Assembly (NCBI GenBank): GCA_020744225.1
Contig: JAGMWG010000011.1
Span: 868,001 to 932,000, forward strand
Reading direction: 5' to 3'
Length of the DNA stretch: 64,000 nt
DNA from: Paraphoma chrysanthemicola
Lineage: Eukaryota; Ascomycota; Dothideomycetes; Pleosporales; Phaeosphaeriaceae
Shown here: in pieces, positions 42,897-52,956 of the stretch
How positions within the stretch are numbered: position 1 is the stretch's first letter
How the letters are laid out: each line of letters starts with the position of its first letter
Notes under the pieces: generated by a model
The model's input: the letters and a program-made list of their open reading frames with translations, nothing else
The model's database searches: none
Told to the model about the DNA's origin: nothing
Position numbers and translations under genes: made by a program

Positions 42897-44339
42897 ATGT
42901 ATAGACGCAGCGATCCTCGCTGGAACCGCACGCTACAGCACCTGACGTCGAATATTGAGCACGCCAACGAGTCGGCGCAAGAGAACATATATGGCTTCAC
43001 ACAAGGCTACATCAATCCGTGCTTATCGTCCATTACACAATGTCTGAATGCTTGCACGGCGCCTTGCTTTCCAGCGCATAATGACCGCCGGCGTCATCAC
43101 CCTTCCCGAGGGAGAGCCGAGCAAAGCTTTGATTTCTACGACGATTGGGAAGAGGACGAGAACGATGGCCTGCTTGGCTGGGGTAGCGATAATCTGGACA
43201 GATTTTTGGGCGGAGCAAGCACATACGGAACAACGAGCCAGCCTGGCCGGCAGCGCGCCATGAGCTATGGTCAGCGGAATCGAGACGCAAGATACAACAC
43301 AGCACGGCGGAAGAGTACTGCACAGGCGCGAGACCTTGAAGGGCAAGACCCGACCATCATACCGAGCTCAAACTATTTTGGCTTCCTAGGGCGGCTTCCG
43401 TTCAAGATTGGAGGCAAGGGGTTGCGCTACAAGCCCAGCGCAGCAGATCTGACAGAGCACCCTGGCGCATCACGGCGCACTGTGGAAGAAAACCAGCCGC
43501 TGATCGAGGACAGCGACGAAGACGCGGAGGAGCGAAGCGAGCACAAAGGTCACCGGAGGCAGCGCAGCGATACACACACGTCTAGTCACACCACCGATTC
43601 TTTAAGCTCTCGAGGCGACATCTTTCCCAGCGAAGATGAGCTCGACGACGCAGTTCCTATTGACGACGAATTCACACTCGTCCTCGAGCGCCGCACGACA
43701 GGCCAATGGAACGACGAAAGCAGCAGCAACAAGCACAGCTCAAGCAAGAGCAAGCGCCCCTCCGGCACCCGCATCTCCACGCGCTCCGCCTCGTCACGCA
43801 GCACACGCAAGTCCGAGAACACTGGGAAGCGCTCCGACGAAGGCGTTATGCAGCGCTCTGCATCAGAAACAATCGATGAAGTAGACGTTCCCACGCTGGA
43901 CGAACTCCAAAAAGAAGAAGAGCGTCTGCGCATCCAGGAAGAACAGGAAGTTCAACGCAAGCGCCAGGAAGCACAGAACCTCGCCGTCCAACGTGGCCTC
44001 GTGCCAGACCAACAAGCACAGCTTAAAACGCCCTCGATCAAGTCCGCGCCGCGCTCGCCTTCGCCCAGGCAAATGACGACCGTGCAATCGACTGTCTCAC
44101 CCCTCCTGCGATCGCCCGCGAGCGAGCACCCGCCGTCAGAAGTCGTGCCATTCCCGAGCTTTGTAGACGCGCAGACCATGCCGGATAGCAGCTCGTTTCA
44201 CGTCGATGAATCAGATTATTCGAGCGTGGCACCGACGCCAAATCGTGCGCTGTCGCTGAAGGATGAGACGAGGGAAGTGCAGAGAGACGAGGAATTCGTA
44301 CCTGCTCGATTACCTAATTTCGGGGCGGGAAATTCGTGA
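42897..44339 (+). CDS. Unrecognised conserved-looking disordered protein
   Basis: Single-exon, 480 residues; I do not recognise a domain. The first 60 residues look ordered: an N-terminal YRRSDPRWNRTLQHLTSNI helix, then a Cys-bearing stretch (CLSSITQCLNACTAPCF) that could be lipid-modified. A short motif FDFYDDWEEDENDGLLGWG follows near 78-96, then SNYFGFLGRLPFKIGGKGLRYKPSAADL around 160-190, which looks like a conserved linear segment. The rest is Ser/Arg/acidic disorder with a predicted short coiled coil (LDELQKEEERLRIQEEQEVQRKRQEA, about 335-360). It could be a membrane-associated adaptor, but that is a guess. The ATG follows a typical CAGA context. Confidence 0.8.
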   Translation: MYRRSDPRWNRTLQHLTSNIEHANESAQENIYGFTQGYINPCLSSITQCLNACTAPCFPAHNDRRRHHPSRGRAEQSFDFYDDWEEDENDGLLGWGSDNLDRFLGGASTYGTTSQPGRQRAMSYGQRNRDARYNTARRKSTAQARDLEGQDPTIIPSSNYFGFLGRLPFKIGGKGLRYKPSAADLTEHPGASRRTVEENQPLIEDSDEDAEERSEHKGHRRQRSDTHTSSHTTDSLSSRGDIFPSEDELDDAVPIDDEFTLVLERRTTGQWNDESSSNKHSSSKSKRPSGTRISTRSASSRSTRKSENTGKRSDEGVMQRSASETIDEVDVPTLDELQKEEERLRIQEEQEVQRKRQEAQNLAVQRGLVPDQQAQLKTPSIKSAPRSPSPRQMTTVQSTVSPLLRSPASEHPPSEVVPFPSFVDAQTMPDSSSFHVDESDYSSVAPTPNRALSLKDETREVQRDEEFVPARLPNFGAGNS

Positions 44340-44464
44340 TGTACATTTTAAGAATCAACAGAGGAAGTTATGATGTAATGATTGTAATGTAGTGCACGTA
44401 CTCGCATTTGTGTAGATGGAAAGCGAGCAAGGTATGGCGCGTCAATGATATGAATTATACCCAT

Positions 44465-45832
44465 CTACATTCCCATATTCCCAAACGTGATTGGCTTCTT
44501 CGTCAAGCCTTGGTATATCTCGTCCAAGACTCCCCTCTTCCGCTTCTTGCCCTCCTCCTTCTCCCGCTTCTCGAGCTCCTCTTCCTCGTCCAATTCGGCA
44601 TCCTCCTCCGTTCTAGGCTTCCATGCTGCGATGCTTCCATCGGCGTGGGCAGAGTACATCTCGGTGTCATGTGCCCGCCATGCCAGGGCCATGATTCTGT
44701 CCTTGGTGTTGCGCTGGCCTTTCACGGCTGCGTCGGGCAGCCGTTTCTGTTGTTCCTGCCGACGTAGGCGCCTCAAGAGTTTCCCATCGAACAACTCGTA
44801 CGCGAGTATCTCATGCTCATTCGGGTAGAACATGACATCTGCGCCAGGGTGAAAGTTCTGAACAGGCGGGAGGACGGGAATGCAGGGTGCGAGACCGGTA
44901 TTCTTTACCATGGGTCCAAAGTTGGCGAGCGTGTTCGCCCCTGTGTTTGTGTCCCAGACTCGAATGCGCTGGTCGTGGCCACATGTCACCAGGTGTCGAC
45001 CATCCTCAGTCCACACGATGCCGTTCACCGGACCGCGGTGGGCTTGGCCGCGTGTCGAATTGCGAGAGAAGGACGAGGCAGGGTTGCCTAGTATGCCTAT
45101 TGAGTCTTCGAGATCAAGGACGCCCAGCTCGCCTACACTACGCCTGATATCCCAGAAGCGCACACTTCCATCTGTCGCACCGCTGGCAAGAATGTGTTCG
45201 CGCACGGGGCTCCACGCCGTAGACAGAATTGCGCCAGTGTGTCCTGCTAGACTATGGGTGTTCGCTCCAGATCGAAGGTCTACGAGTCGCACATTGGGGG
45301 CCTGCGCAGCGCAGGCAACAAGGAGATGCGATGCGATGGGAGATAAGGCGATGTTGTATACGACTGAATCGAGGTCAAATGACGCTGAGGGAGCAAGAGT
45401 CTCGCTAGAGTACACCTTCACAGTGTGGTCGTAGGACGATGTAAGGAAAGCGAGCGAATCGAAGGGATAGAAACATAGTTGCGTGATGCCCAACTTATGT
45501 TCTTCAGTCGTCTTGTTTACGGCGGACAGCGGAAGGTATGTCTCCCCCGCCTCCGTCGCGGTAGTTTGTGCTTCGAGGTCCCATATCGCGATCGAGGAGT
45601 CTGCGCCGCCAGATAGTAGATATCTCCCCTCAAATTTGTCGATTGTCAGCGCATTAACGCCAGATACATGCGCCGGTACGCGCTCGTGCGGATCGTCTTC
45701 TGCGGGCAGATGTTGGCTAAAGTTCACGGCGGACGGCTGGATGGCGTAGATGAGGCGCGATGCGGTCGCACGTTTAAAGACATCGTTAGAAATGAGGCCG
45801 TACGCGCGGTCGATCAGGTGTTGGTGGTGCAT
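44465..45832 (-). CDS. WD40 protein of the CSA/ERCC8 (Rad28) type
   Basis: Single-exon, 455 residues. CSA (ERCC8; Rad28 in yeast) is the WD40 substrate receptor of a CUL4-DDB1 ubiquitin ligase in transcription-coupled nucleotide excision repair. Repeats seen: VSGVNALTID...SGGADSSIAIWDLE, ITQLCFYP...SSYDHTVKVYSSE, NIALSP...VRLVDLRSG, ILSTAWSPVREHILASGATDGSVRFWDIRRS, PVNGIVWTEDGRHLVTCGHDQRIRVWDT and a later IMALAWR...SAHADGSIAAWKPR. The AHRGPVNGIVWT...HLVTCGHDQRIRVWD segment is especially CSA-like, as is the opening helix with the NDVFKRATASRLIYAIQ sequence. The C-terminus ends in an acidic/basic tail. Nuclear. Confidence 0.88.
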   Translation of the reverse strand: MHHQHLIDRAYGLISNDVFKRATASRLIYAIQPSAVNFSQHLPAEDDPHERVPAHVSGVNALTIDKFEGRYLLSGGADSSIAIWDLEAQTTATEAGETYLPLSAVNKTTEEHKLGITQLCFYPFDSLAFLTSSYDHTVKVYSSETLAPSASFDLDSVVYNIALSPIASHLLVACAAQAPNVRLVDLRSGANTHSLAGHTGAILSTAWSPVREHILASGATDGSVRFWDIRRSVGELGVLDLEDSIGILGNPASSFSRNSTRGQAHRGPVNGIVWTEDGRHLVTCGHDQRIRVWDTNTGANTLANFGPMVKNTGLAPCIPVLPPVQNFHPGADVMFYPNEHEILAYELFDGKLLRRLRRQEQQKRLPDAAVKGQRNTKDRIMALAWRAHDTEMYSAHADGSIAAWKPRTEEDAELDEEEELEKREKEEGKKRKRGVLDEIYQGLTKKPITFGNMGM

Positions 45833-46030
45833 ATGCGACTACATGCTTCGACGTTGATGTGAGAGAGGAAGTGAGTCGAGGGCGAAGGTGCCAGGCGCCA
45901 GTTCAAGTATGACGTTGTAGCCTAGCGCTTACTTTGTACCCGAGCTCGTATTCATGCAGGAACGAGACATGTGAGACTACCATCAACGCGGCTGAGCACT
46001 CTAATCAAAATCATTCATTCTCATCCAAGC

Positions 46031-46736
46031 ATGAACAACCAAAGAAAACGACACAGGAACTTCACCTCCCGTCCGCCTTCAGAGCTGTCGAGCAGTGAAA
46101 ATGAAATAGTCCAAACAAGACCATCGAAGCAAAGACGCGCGAATCTTTACGATGCTGTAGCAGGTATGATAAAGCTCCAAGTCTGCAGTTCAAAGTCACA
46201 CTGATCCAATATCAGGCATTGTCACCCAAGCTGGAATTCTCGGCAACGTCAAGGACACAAAGGCCTCTAAACAACCTTTGCGCCCAGACGAAGTTCTCTT
46301 CAAGCAGAGCAACGCGCCTATCAGATATGAAGAGACGGACTACTACTTTGCCCACGAGAAGCTACCCGAGGAACAGCATCTTCCAAGCGGGGATCTACTG
46401 AACGCTATCCATGCTTACATTTCGAAACTCTACTCAAGAACTGCGACGCCCGAAACTGAAAAGACATGGAAGTGCATGGACGAGACCGCGCTGATCGCTT
46501 TTGGCATCCTGCTGGAAGAGACTGCAAGAGAAGAGTTGGGTGAGACTGGAGACTTGGCTTTCACGGAGGCGGCAGATGAGGAAGAAGAGCGGGCACTTGC
46601 GGGCGAGCTCGGTGAAGATGATGACAGTGATTCCCCAGAAGCAGGCAAAGGCAAGCAGAGGGAAGGTATGGACCGTTCAGATCCTCAATCATTATCCAGT
46701 GACGGCTCCCGGTACACCACAGACGAGTCGGACTGA
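46031..46736 (+). CDS. Unrecognised acidic protein, 217 residues
   Basis: I do not recognise the family. Exons 46031-46163 and 46216-46736, intron 52 nt (GTATGA...TATCAG) in phase 1. The basic N-terminus (KRHRNFTS...KQRRANLYDAVAG) looks like a nuclear localisation signal. A compact region follows: PLRPDEVLF, YEETDYYFAHEKLP, LPSGDLLNAIHAYISKLYS and the helix MDETALIAFGILLEETAREELG (about 145-166), which looks conserved. An acidic tail with a TDESD end completes it. The layout (basic start, helical core, acidic tail) would fit a nuclear complex subunit, but no function is claimed. Confidence 0.8.
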
Positions 46737-47155
46737 GCCGCTGCAGGTTCATGTGCACGTGCGATGGTAAGATACGTACTGAGCAAGGACATGCAAGATG
46801 ATAACATTTGGCAGATTGTAATGAAGGATGGTGCACCAAAAGGCCGGACCGCTGTAGGATATATCTCGCCACCTGCCAACACATGTCCGCTTCGAGCACC
46901 AAGCGTCTTCGTTTGCGTTAATTAAGCACAGTCTTCGCGTCGCTGAAGACATCCGCGCCCCATGGGTACAACAGTTCTGTCTTGCTCGATCAGGTCGTGC
47001 CTTCCTTTTTGACTCCCGCTAGCTCAAATCCGCAGCGAAGGAAGGCACGCACTGAGGATCTCACCACCACGGCCTCCACTTGCAAGTCTCTTCACCTATC
47101 CGCTCAGTCGTCGCACTATAAATTTCAACGCACTCCGTACACGTATCTGGAAGTC
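46737..47155. other. MND1 promoter region
   Basis: 419 nt with no gene. A TATAAATT box lies at 47117-47124, only 39 nt before the MND1 ATG, so the leader must be very short. Confidence 0.5.
47117..47124 (+). promoter_or_regulatory. Candidate TATA box of MND1
   Basis: TATAAATT 39 nt upstream of the ATG at 47156. With the usual spacing the transcript would start within about 10-20 nt of the ATG. Confidence 0.4.
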
Positions 47156-47911
47156 ATGGTGAGGCCAGCCAAGCTATTCGTTGACTACTCACTCACTTCC
47201 CCAGGCTCCCAAAATCCAGCCCAACCCCCAAAAAGCCGCCACCATCCTCGCATGGTTCCACAAAACCGCACAGGCGCACAGCGTCAAAGACCTCGAGAAG
47301 ACGCTCCCGCAAGTTGGTGCCATCAGCGGCATGCACGTCAAGGACTACCTCCAGGCACTTGCAGACGATAACAAGATTCGTGTCGAGAAAATCGGCAGTG
47401 GCAACTGGTACTGGAGTTTTCCGAGCGATGAGAAGAAGGCCAAGGATGCGGCGCTCGAGAAGGCGCAGGACGAGTTTGATAAAGTGAATGCGACGGTCAT
47501 GGAGTTGCAGGCCAAGGTCGATCAGGCGGGAGCTGCAAGGGCAGAGGATGAAGACGTACTCACTGAGACGGGTGAGTACCATGCATCATGGAGCTAGACT
47601 TGTTACTAACAGAAGTAGGCGGAGACCGCAAGACGCTGATCGCAAAGCACACGGAGCTGGCCAAAGAGCTCGAGAAGCTTCGCACTGAGCTGGCCGCGTA
47701 CAGCGAGCAGGATCCCGTCGAAGTCGAGAAGAAAGCCGCCGAGACGCAGAAGGCGCGCGATGAGGCTGAGAAGTTCACGGATCAGATCTACAGCATGGAG
47801 GGCTGGATCAAGACTCAGTGCGCAGGCGACAAAGAGGCTATCACGAATGTGTTGAAGATGTTGTACGATGACGAATACGATGAGGAAGAAGGCGGTCTAC
47901 GGGAGCTATGA
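47156..47911 (+). CDS. MND1: Mnd1, meiotic recombination protein
   Basis: Partner of Hop2 in the heterodimer that helps Dmc1/Rad51 strand invasion in meiosis; nuclear. Exon 1 is the ATG alone (47156-47158). Introns 47159-47204 (46 nt, GTGAGG...CCCAG) and 47572-47618 (47 nt, GTGAGT...AGTAG with ACTAAC branch). Exons 2 and 3 are 47205-47571 and 47619-47911; 220 residues, the usual length. The N-terminal winged-helix domain shows MAPKIQPNPQKAATILAWF, HSVKDLEKTLPQVG and MHVKDYLQALADDNKIRVEKIGSGNWYWSFPS. A leucine-zipper coiled coil runs from about 85 to 175, and a C-terminal helical cap ends the protein (DQIYSMEGWI...LKMLYDDEY). The start is fixed by the splice: MAPK is the usual opening in fungi. 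Confidence 0.95.
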
Positions 47912-48164
47912 ATGGGGATTCCTAGCATACAACAGGGTGCGATATCCCACGCGATTCGCGTAACAACTAGCAAACCATAGTGGCGACTCTAGCGCGTACA
48001 TAAAATAAGTACCGTTCGATCCGTCCTGGATCTCCGTGACGCCTTTTGTCCATACCCAAGAAATAACAAACTGAATTACTGCGGTGCTTTCTCCCGTAAC
48101 ATGCTGTCCCACAGCATCACTCGCCATGCGTCTCATTCTACCGACTCTTTAACGTCGCCTTCAA

Positions 48165-49109
48165 CTAATCATCAGCATCGTACTCGGCCTGGTTGCTGAG
48201 ATTCTTGGGTCCATCCTTGCGAATGGGAATTTTGATGCCCTGCTGCGCAAAGCATTTGCTGAGCGGCGTAGACTCGATGACACCCGGGAATTTCTTGGCC
48301 GAGTAGACGGTGAAGGGCTCGGAGAAGGCGTGGCACAGGATTGGGCATTTGCCGGTGTTGATCTGGCCGTTTCCAGCGCTAATGTCGACGACGCTGAGCT
48401 TGAGGCGGAACGTGCCTTCTGTGCGCACCGAGAGGTCCTGCAGGATGAACCAGTAACCCTTTTCGCCGTTGAGATCGTTGAGCTGGCAGGCGTTGACGGC
48501 ATTCATGCCGATGAGATTCCTAGTGTGGTTCTGACTAGGCGCCAGCGCACCTGCAGAAATCGGCATTTGAGCAGGGACTTGTTGATAGTACTGCTGTGTG
48601 GGAGGATTTCCGTAGCCGTAAGGTTGCGCTGGCGCGCCGTATTGAGGGGCATACGGTAGTTGGGGTTGCATCCTGTGGCCCATGTAGTTCATTGGCTGAG
48701 ACGGCATGTTGATTTGTGGTGGGTAGGAACTGATATCGCTACTGCTGATAGACACAGTTGCGGCAGTATTGCTTGATCGGACCAGGTTGACTGCGCTGCG
48801 GCCGTCTTCTGACCAGAGATCGACCATGAGGATGAATGAGGACCCATCGTGATCTTTGAGTTCTCTGAGAACGTCTTCGGCGATGACCAGGCGGATGCAC
48901 GGAGGTGGGGTGATTGGGCGTCGGTCCTTGTCTCCAAAACCGCACATGCGGGCTCGAACAGGTTGCTGCTCGATTTGCAGCTTGTACTTGGAGGGCTGCT
49001 GCTGCTGCGGCGGCGGCGGCGGCGGCTGCGCCAGTTGCGGCCTGCCGTAGGGGTCCATGGCGTCGTAAGATATGCTGTCGCGATGCTGAAAACTGTTTAA
49101 GACCTGCAT
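48165..49109 (-). CDS. velB: VelB, velvet-domain developmental regulator
   Basis: VelB is a transcription regulator that works with VeA and LaeA in the velvet complex, and with VosA, to link light, sexual development, spore viability and secondary metabolism. Intronless here, 314 residues. The velvet domain is split as expected in VelB: the first half (about 40-125) has YKLQIEQQPVRARMCGFGDKDRRPI, PPPCIRLVIAED and SSFILMVDLWSEDG; a Pro/Gln/Tyr-rich insert (about 130-205) follows; the second half (about 205-300) has NLIGMNAVNACQLNDLNGEKGYWFILQDLSVRTEGTFRLK and the PFTVYSAKKFPGV strand. The N-terminus has Pro8 and Gln4 runs. ATG at 49109 is used; an ATG at 49058 (MDPYGRP) is a reasonable alternative start. 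Confidence 0.95.
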   Translation of the reverse strand: MQVLNSFQHRDSISYDAMDPYGRPQLAQPPPPPPQQQQPSKYKLQIEQQPVRARMCGFGDKDRRPITPPPCIRLVIAEDVLRELKDHDGSSFILMVDLWSEDGRSAVNLVRSSNTAATVSISSSDISSYPPQINMPSQPMNYMGHRMQPQLPYAPQYGAPAQPYGYGNPPTQQYYQQVPAQMPISAGALAPSQNHTRNLIGMNAVNACQLNDLNGEKGYWFILQDLSVRTEGTFRLKLSVVDISAGNGQINTGKCPILCHAFSEPFTVYSAKKFPGVIESTPLSKCFAQQGIKIPIRKDGPKNLSNQAEYDADD

Positions 49110-50003
49110 TTAACGTGTTTGTTGTGTCGCTTTGTGGATGTTCAGGGTGAGAGCAGCGCGTCCAGCGGAGGCCGAACTTCTCTGGGGAGGAACGGTGGGG
49201 GGTTGGTACGTTATGTAGCCCAGATTACTGAAGGAAATGCAGCCAGATCAGCTAGCCAGCCTATTGACCCCGTCCGCTACCATACATTGAAAAATTCGCT
49301 ACGCGTGAATTGTGGTTGCAAGATGTTAGACTCGGAACTGGCTGTGTTCTTGCTGCAGGTCGCACGGCTGTCCGCAACCCCGCGCGCCGCCTCTTGCCAC
49401 GATTCGTCCAATGATCCGGGAGCTAGGTGCGCGCGATCCGCCGGAACGGTCGCTAGCGGCTGGCGAGCAGGACCCACAGCGCTTATCGGAGGAGCAGCAG
49501 ATGTGACTATGCTCAATGCATACTTTCGGTGTCGTCTTCATCCAGCCAGAGTGATGACGATAGACTGCACAGGCTCGGACCGATTGGTAGATGCCGCTTT
49601 CAATCCTTTAGTCGCAGTCACCTCATTCCGACTCAAGACGGTGCATGGATGCACTTAGGGAGCGAAGACGCGTCCGAAGCAGAAGACCATCCACATTACA
49701 GCTCAATATGGTGGCGTTTTCGATTCAATGTAGTTTTCAGGAATGGAGCAGCTCTGATGTTACTTAATGTTGATGCTTTTCTACTAGTCTGTACATCGAG
49801 TAGTGGATATTTTTTGGAACCGAACACAACACGTTGCTTGTAGCTATATTTGTCTCTCATAGTCGAGTGAGGAGCACTCATAGACCGTGCTGATGTCACA
49901 TATGGACCGTTAAAAAGCTGCCAGACCATTCTAGCCGGATCCTTTCACGCGGTCCGTTCCTTCGTACCATCCACTCTCAGATCAATGGTCGGTCCAACAC
50001 GTC
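49110..50003. other. Intergenic, velB promoter and HEL2 3' end
   Basis: 894 nt. An open frame on the plus strand (about 49119-49658) begins at TTG and has no resemblance to a known protein. No gene supported. It is long enough to hold substantial velB control sequence. Confidence 0.5.
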
Positions 50004-52440
50004 TTAGCCGAAGTGGAACAGCATTTGCTTTTTGCCCTTGTTTCCCTTCTTCTTCCCTGTACCTTCGTCCTCCGCAGCTGGCGTGGTGGGGCCATTAGCC
50101 CCCGAGGAGGCTGCCCAAGGATTGCTAACGGGTGTGTTCCGCCCGCTATTGTCCCGTCGCAGCCCAAGACCCGTATAGCCGGGGCTGAAAATTGTACTAG
50201 TTGGCTTTGGCGCAGCAGGGAGCGCAGGGAATGCATCCGCTGCGGGTGCTTTCTTGTTCAAAGCTGTTGACGATGCATTGCGAGATGGCAGCGGCGAGGC
50301 GCGTGCGCTTGCCGTAGCCGAGGACGAAGCCCATGGCGTTTGTCCCGGTTTAGCACCAATGCGATTAGACGACGCTGCTGGTAGCGCGGGAAAGGGGTTA
50401 CTTGAAGAAGGAGATGACCAGCTCGCCTTCTGGTTGGCCGTCGATCGCGAGGATTGCACAGTCGAACTTTTGAGCTTGAGAACCCTTGAGCCGCCATGGG
50501 CCGTAGAACCGCCACTGAGGGCTATTCCTGTAGCAGAGCCTGGTAAAGAAGGATAGTCTTCGTTGATTGCCCTCCAATCGTTCCAAGCCTTGAGTAGTCC
50601 TTCACGTTTTGCTGGAATCTCGAAGATGTCGGCTAGTTCTTTGAGGAGCTTCCCAAGCGCAGCCGAGCTGGTATCGAAGAGGGCGAAGAATGCTTCAATC
50701 AACTGCGTTGCCGACACCTTGGAATTACGATACGACGATATCGAGTTCCGAAATTCTTGCAACTTCACTGCATCATTGCCGAGCATACTCGACGCTCGCT
50801 CAATGACGGCATTGTGGCGGAGTAGCCGTGCCTGTTCCTGAGGGGTTTGTGGCGCATTACTCGCTGGCTGAGATCCCAAGCTCATCTGGCCAACTCCAGC
50901 TGTGACATTGTTCGCTGCCGGAGGTCTCGAGGCCGTCACCGTAGTCGGCTGGGAGGCGCTTGGTGAGGGTCTGGCTGCAAAAGCTTCGCCAGGGGTAGGC
51001 GTTGTGAGCTGGCCACCAAACGCCCTCGCTGTAAGCGATTGTGAATTCTGCGCTTCCATCTGTCGTTGATAAGCGAGCTCTGCCCTGCTCAGAGTTTGTG
51101 CTGAAGAAGCAGGCAAGGGCTCAGCATTTGGATCGCGTCCTCGCCCGCGCCCTCTGCCGCCTTCTCGTCTTCTGTCGTCTCGTCTGCCGCTTGACTCTGG
51201 CTCATGTGGTGCTCGGAATTGAAAGCCGGACATGTCAACCCGTCGAGCATCCCGCAGAGCATCTTTGGATAGTCCATTGGGGTGTGTCTCGATCTGATGT
51301 GCCTTCAGATCCATTTCCGAGTCGAAAACCACGAACTTCTTCTCCAAGCACTCGCGGTCCGGACACAGGAAGTGATCTTTACGGAAATGCACTTCGAGGG
51401 AGTCATAATTCACGTAGTATTGCTGTTTCCGACTTCCATCGCGGCGGTCGCAGATGTGGCAGCGCTCGTGCTTGTCGCGACAGTGCGTGTACAGTTCGTC
51501 ATCTCCATAGAAACGTTCACGGCAAAATCCGCACTCTGGATGTCCCTTGAAACCACTCTGATCTATTGCGCCAGGATTGTCGTCACCAAACTTCTGATGC
51601 TTCTTGAGCTCAGGAAACGTGAAGAGCTCGTGCTCGTGAGTGAAGACTTTCTTGTTTCGCGTGCAGAGATCACTGCATACTATCAGCACTGGCACGGGAA
51701 ATGCACGCATGAATTACTCACCACATGACCTTGTTGTGCACGGTCTTCACATGGCGGTGCAGGTCTGGCCAGCCTAGAGCCGCAACGTCACAGTCGGCCT
51801 CCGGACAGTTGTATTGCAGCAACAACCTTGTGTCCTCCAGAACCTGCGGGTTCTCAAAGTGTATGCCCAAGCTATCATTGGATTCGAAGAAGTCAGCTAT
51901 CGTGAAGTCCTGGTAGCTCTTCTCTGCGTCGTCGGTGAGGATGACATGGTCGGATTCGGCTCTGCAGTGCGCGCATGCCTTTGTCTTATAAAGTGCGCGC
52001 ATACGAATGGAGCAGATGTGGCATGTTCGGTGGTTGCAGGGGGCGACAGCGGTATGCTGAACGGGCGAGGCGCAAATGAAGCAGACTTCGGCGTCAGGGT
52101 CGTCGGCGTCGTTCTGTGGCAGGACGACCTTTGGAACTGTCGTAGGTGTCTGACTATGATCCTGTGTCTGCTGCAAAGGCCCCTTGCCTTTCTCTGTGGC
52201 ATTTCCCCCACGGTTGCTGGTGCCATCTCTTTGCCCTCTTCCGCGCCCACGGAAGGGCTGTGAGCCGCCTCTGCCTCGCCCTCGATGGCCGTTCTGCTCA
52301 TGTCCTTCCTCTGCGCCTGACGGTCTTCCTCGGCCACGCTCTCGCCCTCCTCTGCCTCGCCGTTGCGGACTCGCAGGGATTTGCGCCTGTTGCTGACCCT
52401 CAGAAGCGGTGCCAAGCTCTCCTCCAGCAGTGGAAGCCAT
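50004..52440 (-). CDS. HEL2: Hel2/ZNF598-type RING ubiquitin ligase
   Basis: E3 ligase that senses collided ribosomes and ubiquitinates 40S proteins to start ribosome-associated quality control. Exons 52440-51722 and 51672-50004 with a 49-nt intron (51673-51721, GTGAGT...TGCAG); 795 residues. Order: an Arg/Gly-rich disordered N-terminus (about 25-85), a C3HC4 RING (CFICASPV...CAHCR, about 120-160), the conserved stretch DFFESNDSLGIHFEN, C2H2-type fingers (CPEADC...HVKTVHNKVMC, where the last Cys is formed by the splice, then CRERFYGDDELYTHCRDKHERCHIC and FRKDHFLCPDREC), and a long low-complexity C-terminal half with a helical segment around 560-600 (LQEFRNSISSYRNSKVSATQLIEAFFALF) ending in a Lys-rich KKKGNKGKKQMLFHFG tail. 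Confidence 0.95.
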
Positions 52441-52956
52441 CGCGGGGTATCGAATTTGGTGGGTTGATGTGTTGTGTGTAGCGATTGAGCTGTGGGTATT
52501 ACGCAGAGGAAGCAATGTATTTACACTTGGACAAGAAAAGAAAGACACGGGCGCGAGGCAGAGAGGCTACTTGTATAGCGTCAGGCGTTTTGGTGGTCGT
52601 TTGTGAAAGATGCGGATATGACGCTGCGCCGGAAGCGAATGACAAGCACGAGCGCCGCATGTGGATCCCAGCGCAAGCCCCAATTCATCAGCCTCAAAGT
52701 CAGTCAGTCATCAGTGCGGTGACTCAGGCACTTTGTTCGACTATGTTTGGTGCCAAACGAGATGATTAGATATGATTCATGCATGCACCGCCACCATCTA
52801 CTACCATCCAGTGGATTCCCTTGCTCGCTCAGACAGGCGGCGACCCGACCATATTTCATGCCCCAGGCGCCTGGACCGTCCACCAACAGTCCATACCCAT
52901 CATCCCCACGTCTGAAATGCAATCCGCTCGACCTGACATTGCCTTCAAACCATGCC
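52441..52956. other. Intergenic, HEL2 promoter
   Basis: 516 nt between the HEL2 start and the stop of the next minus-strand gene. No feature recognised. Confidence 0.5.

Noticed and set aside
49119..49658. Plus-strand frame of 179 codons upstream of velB
   Set aside because: Begins at TTG and looks like promoter sequence; no homology.
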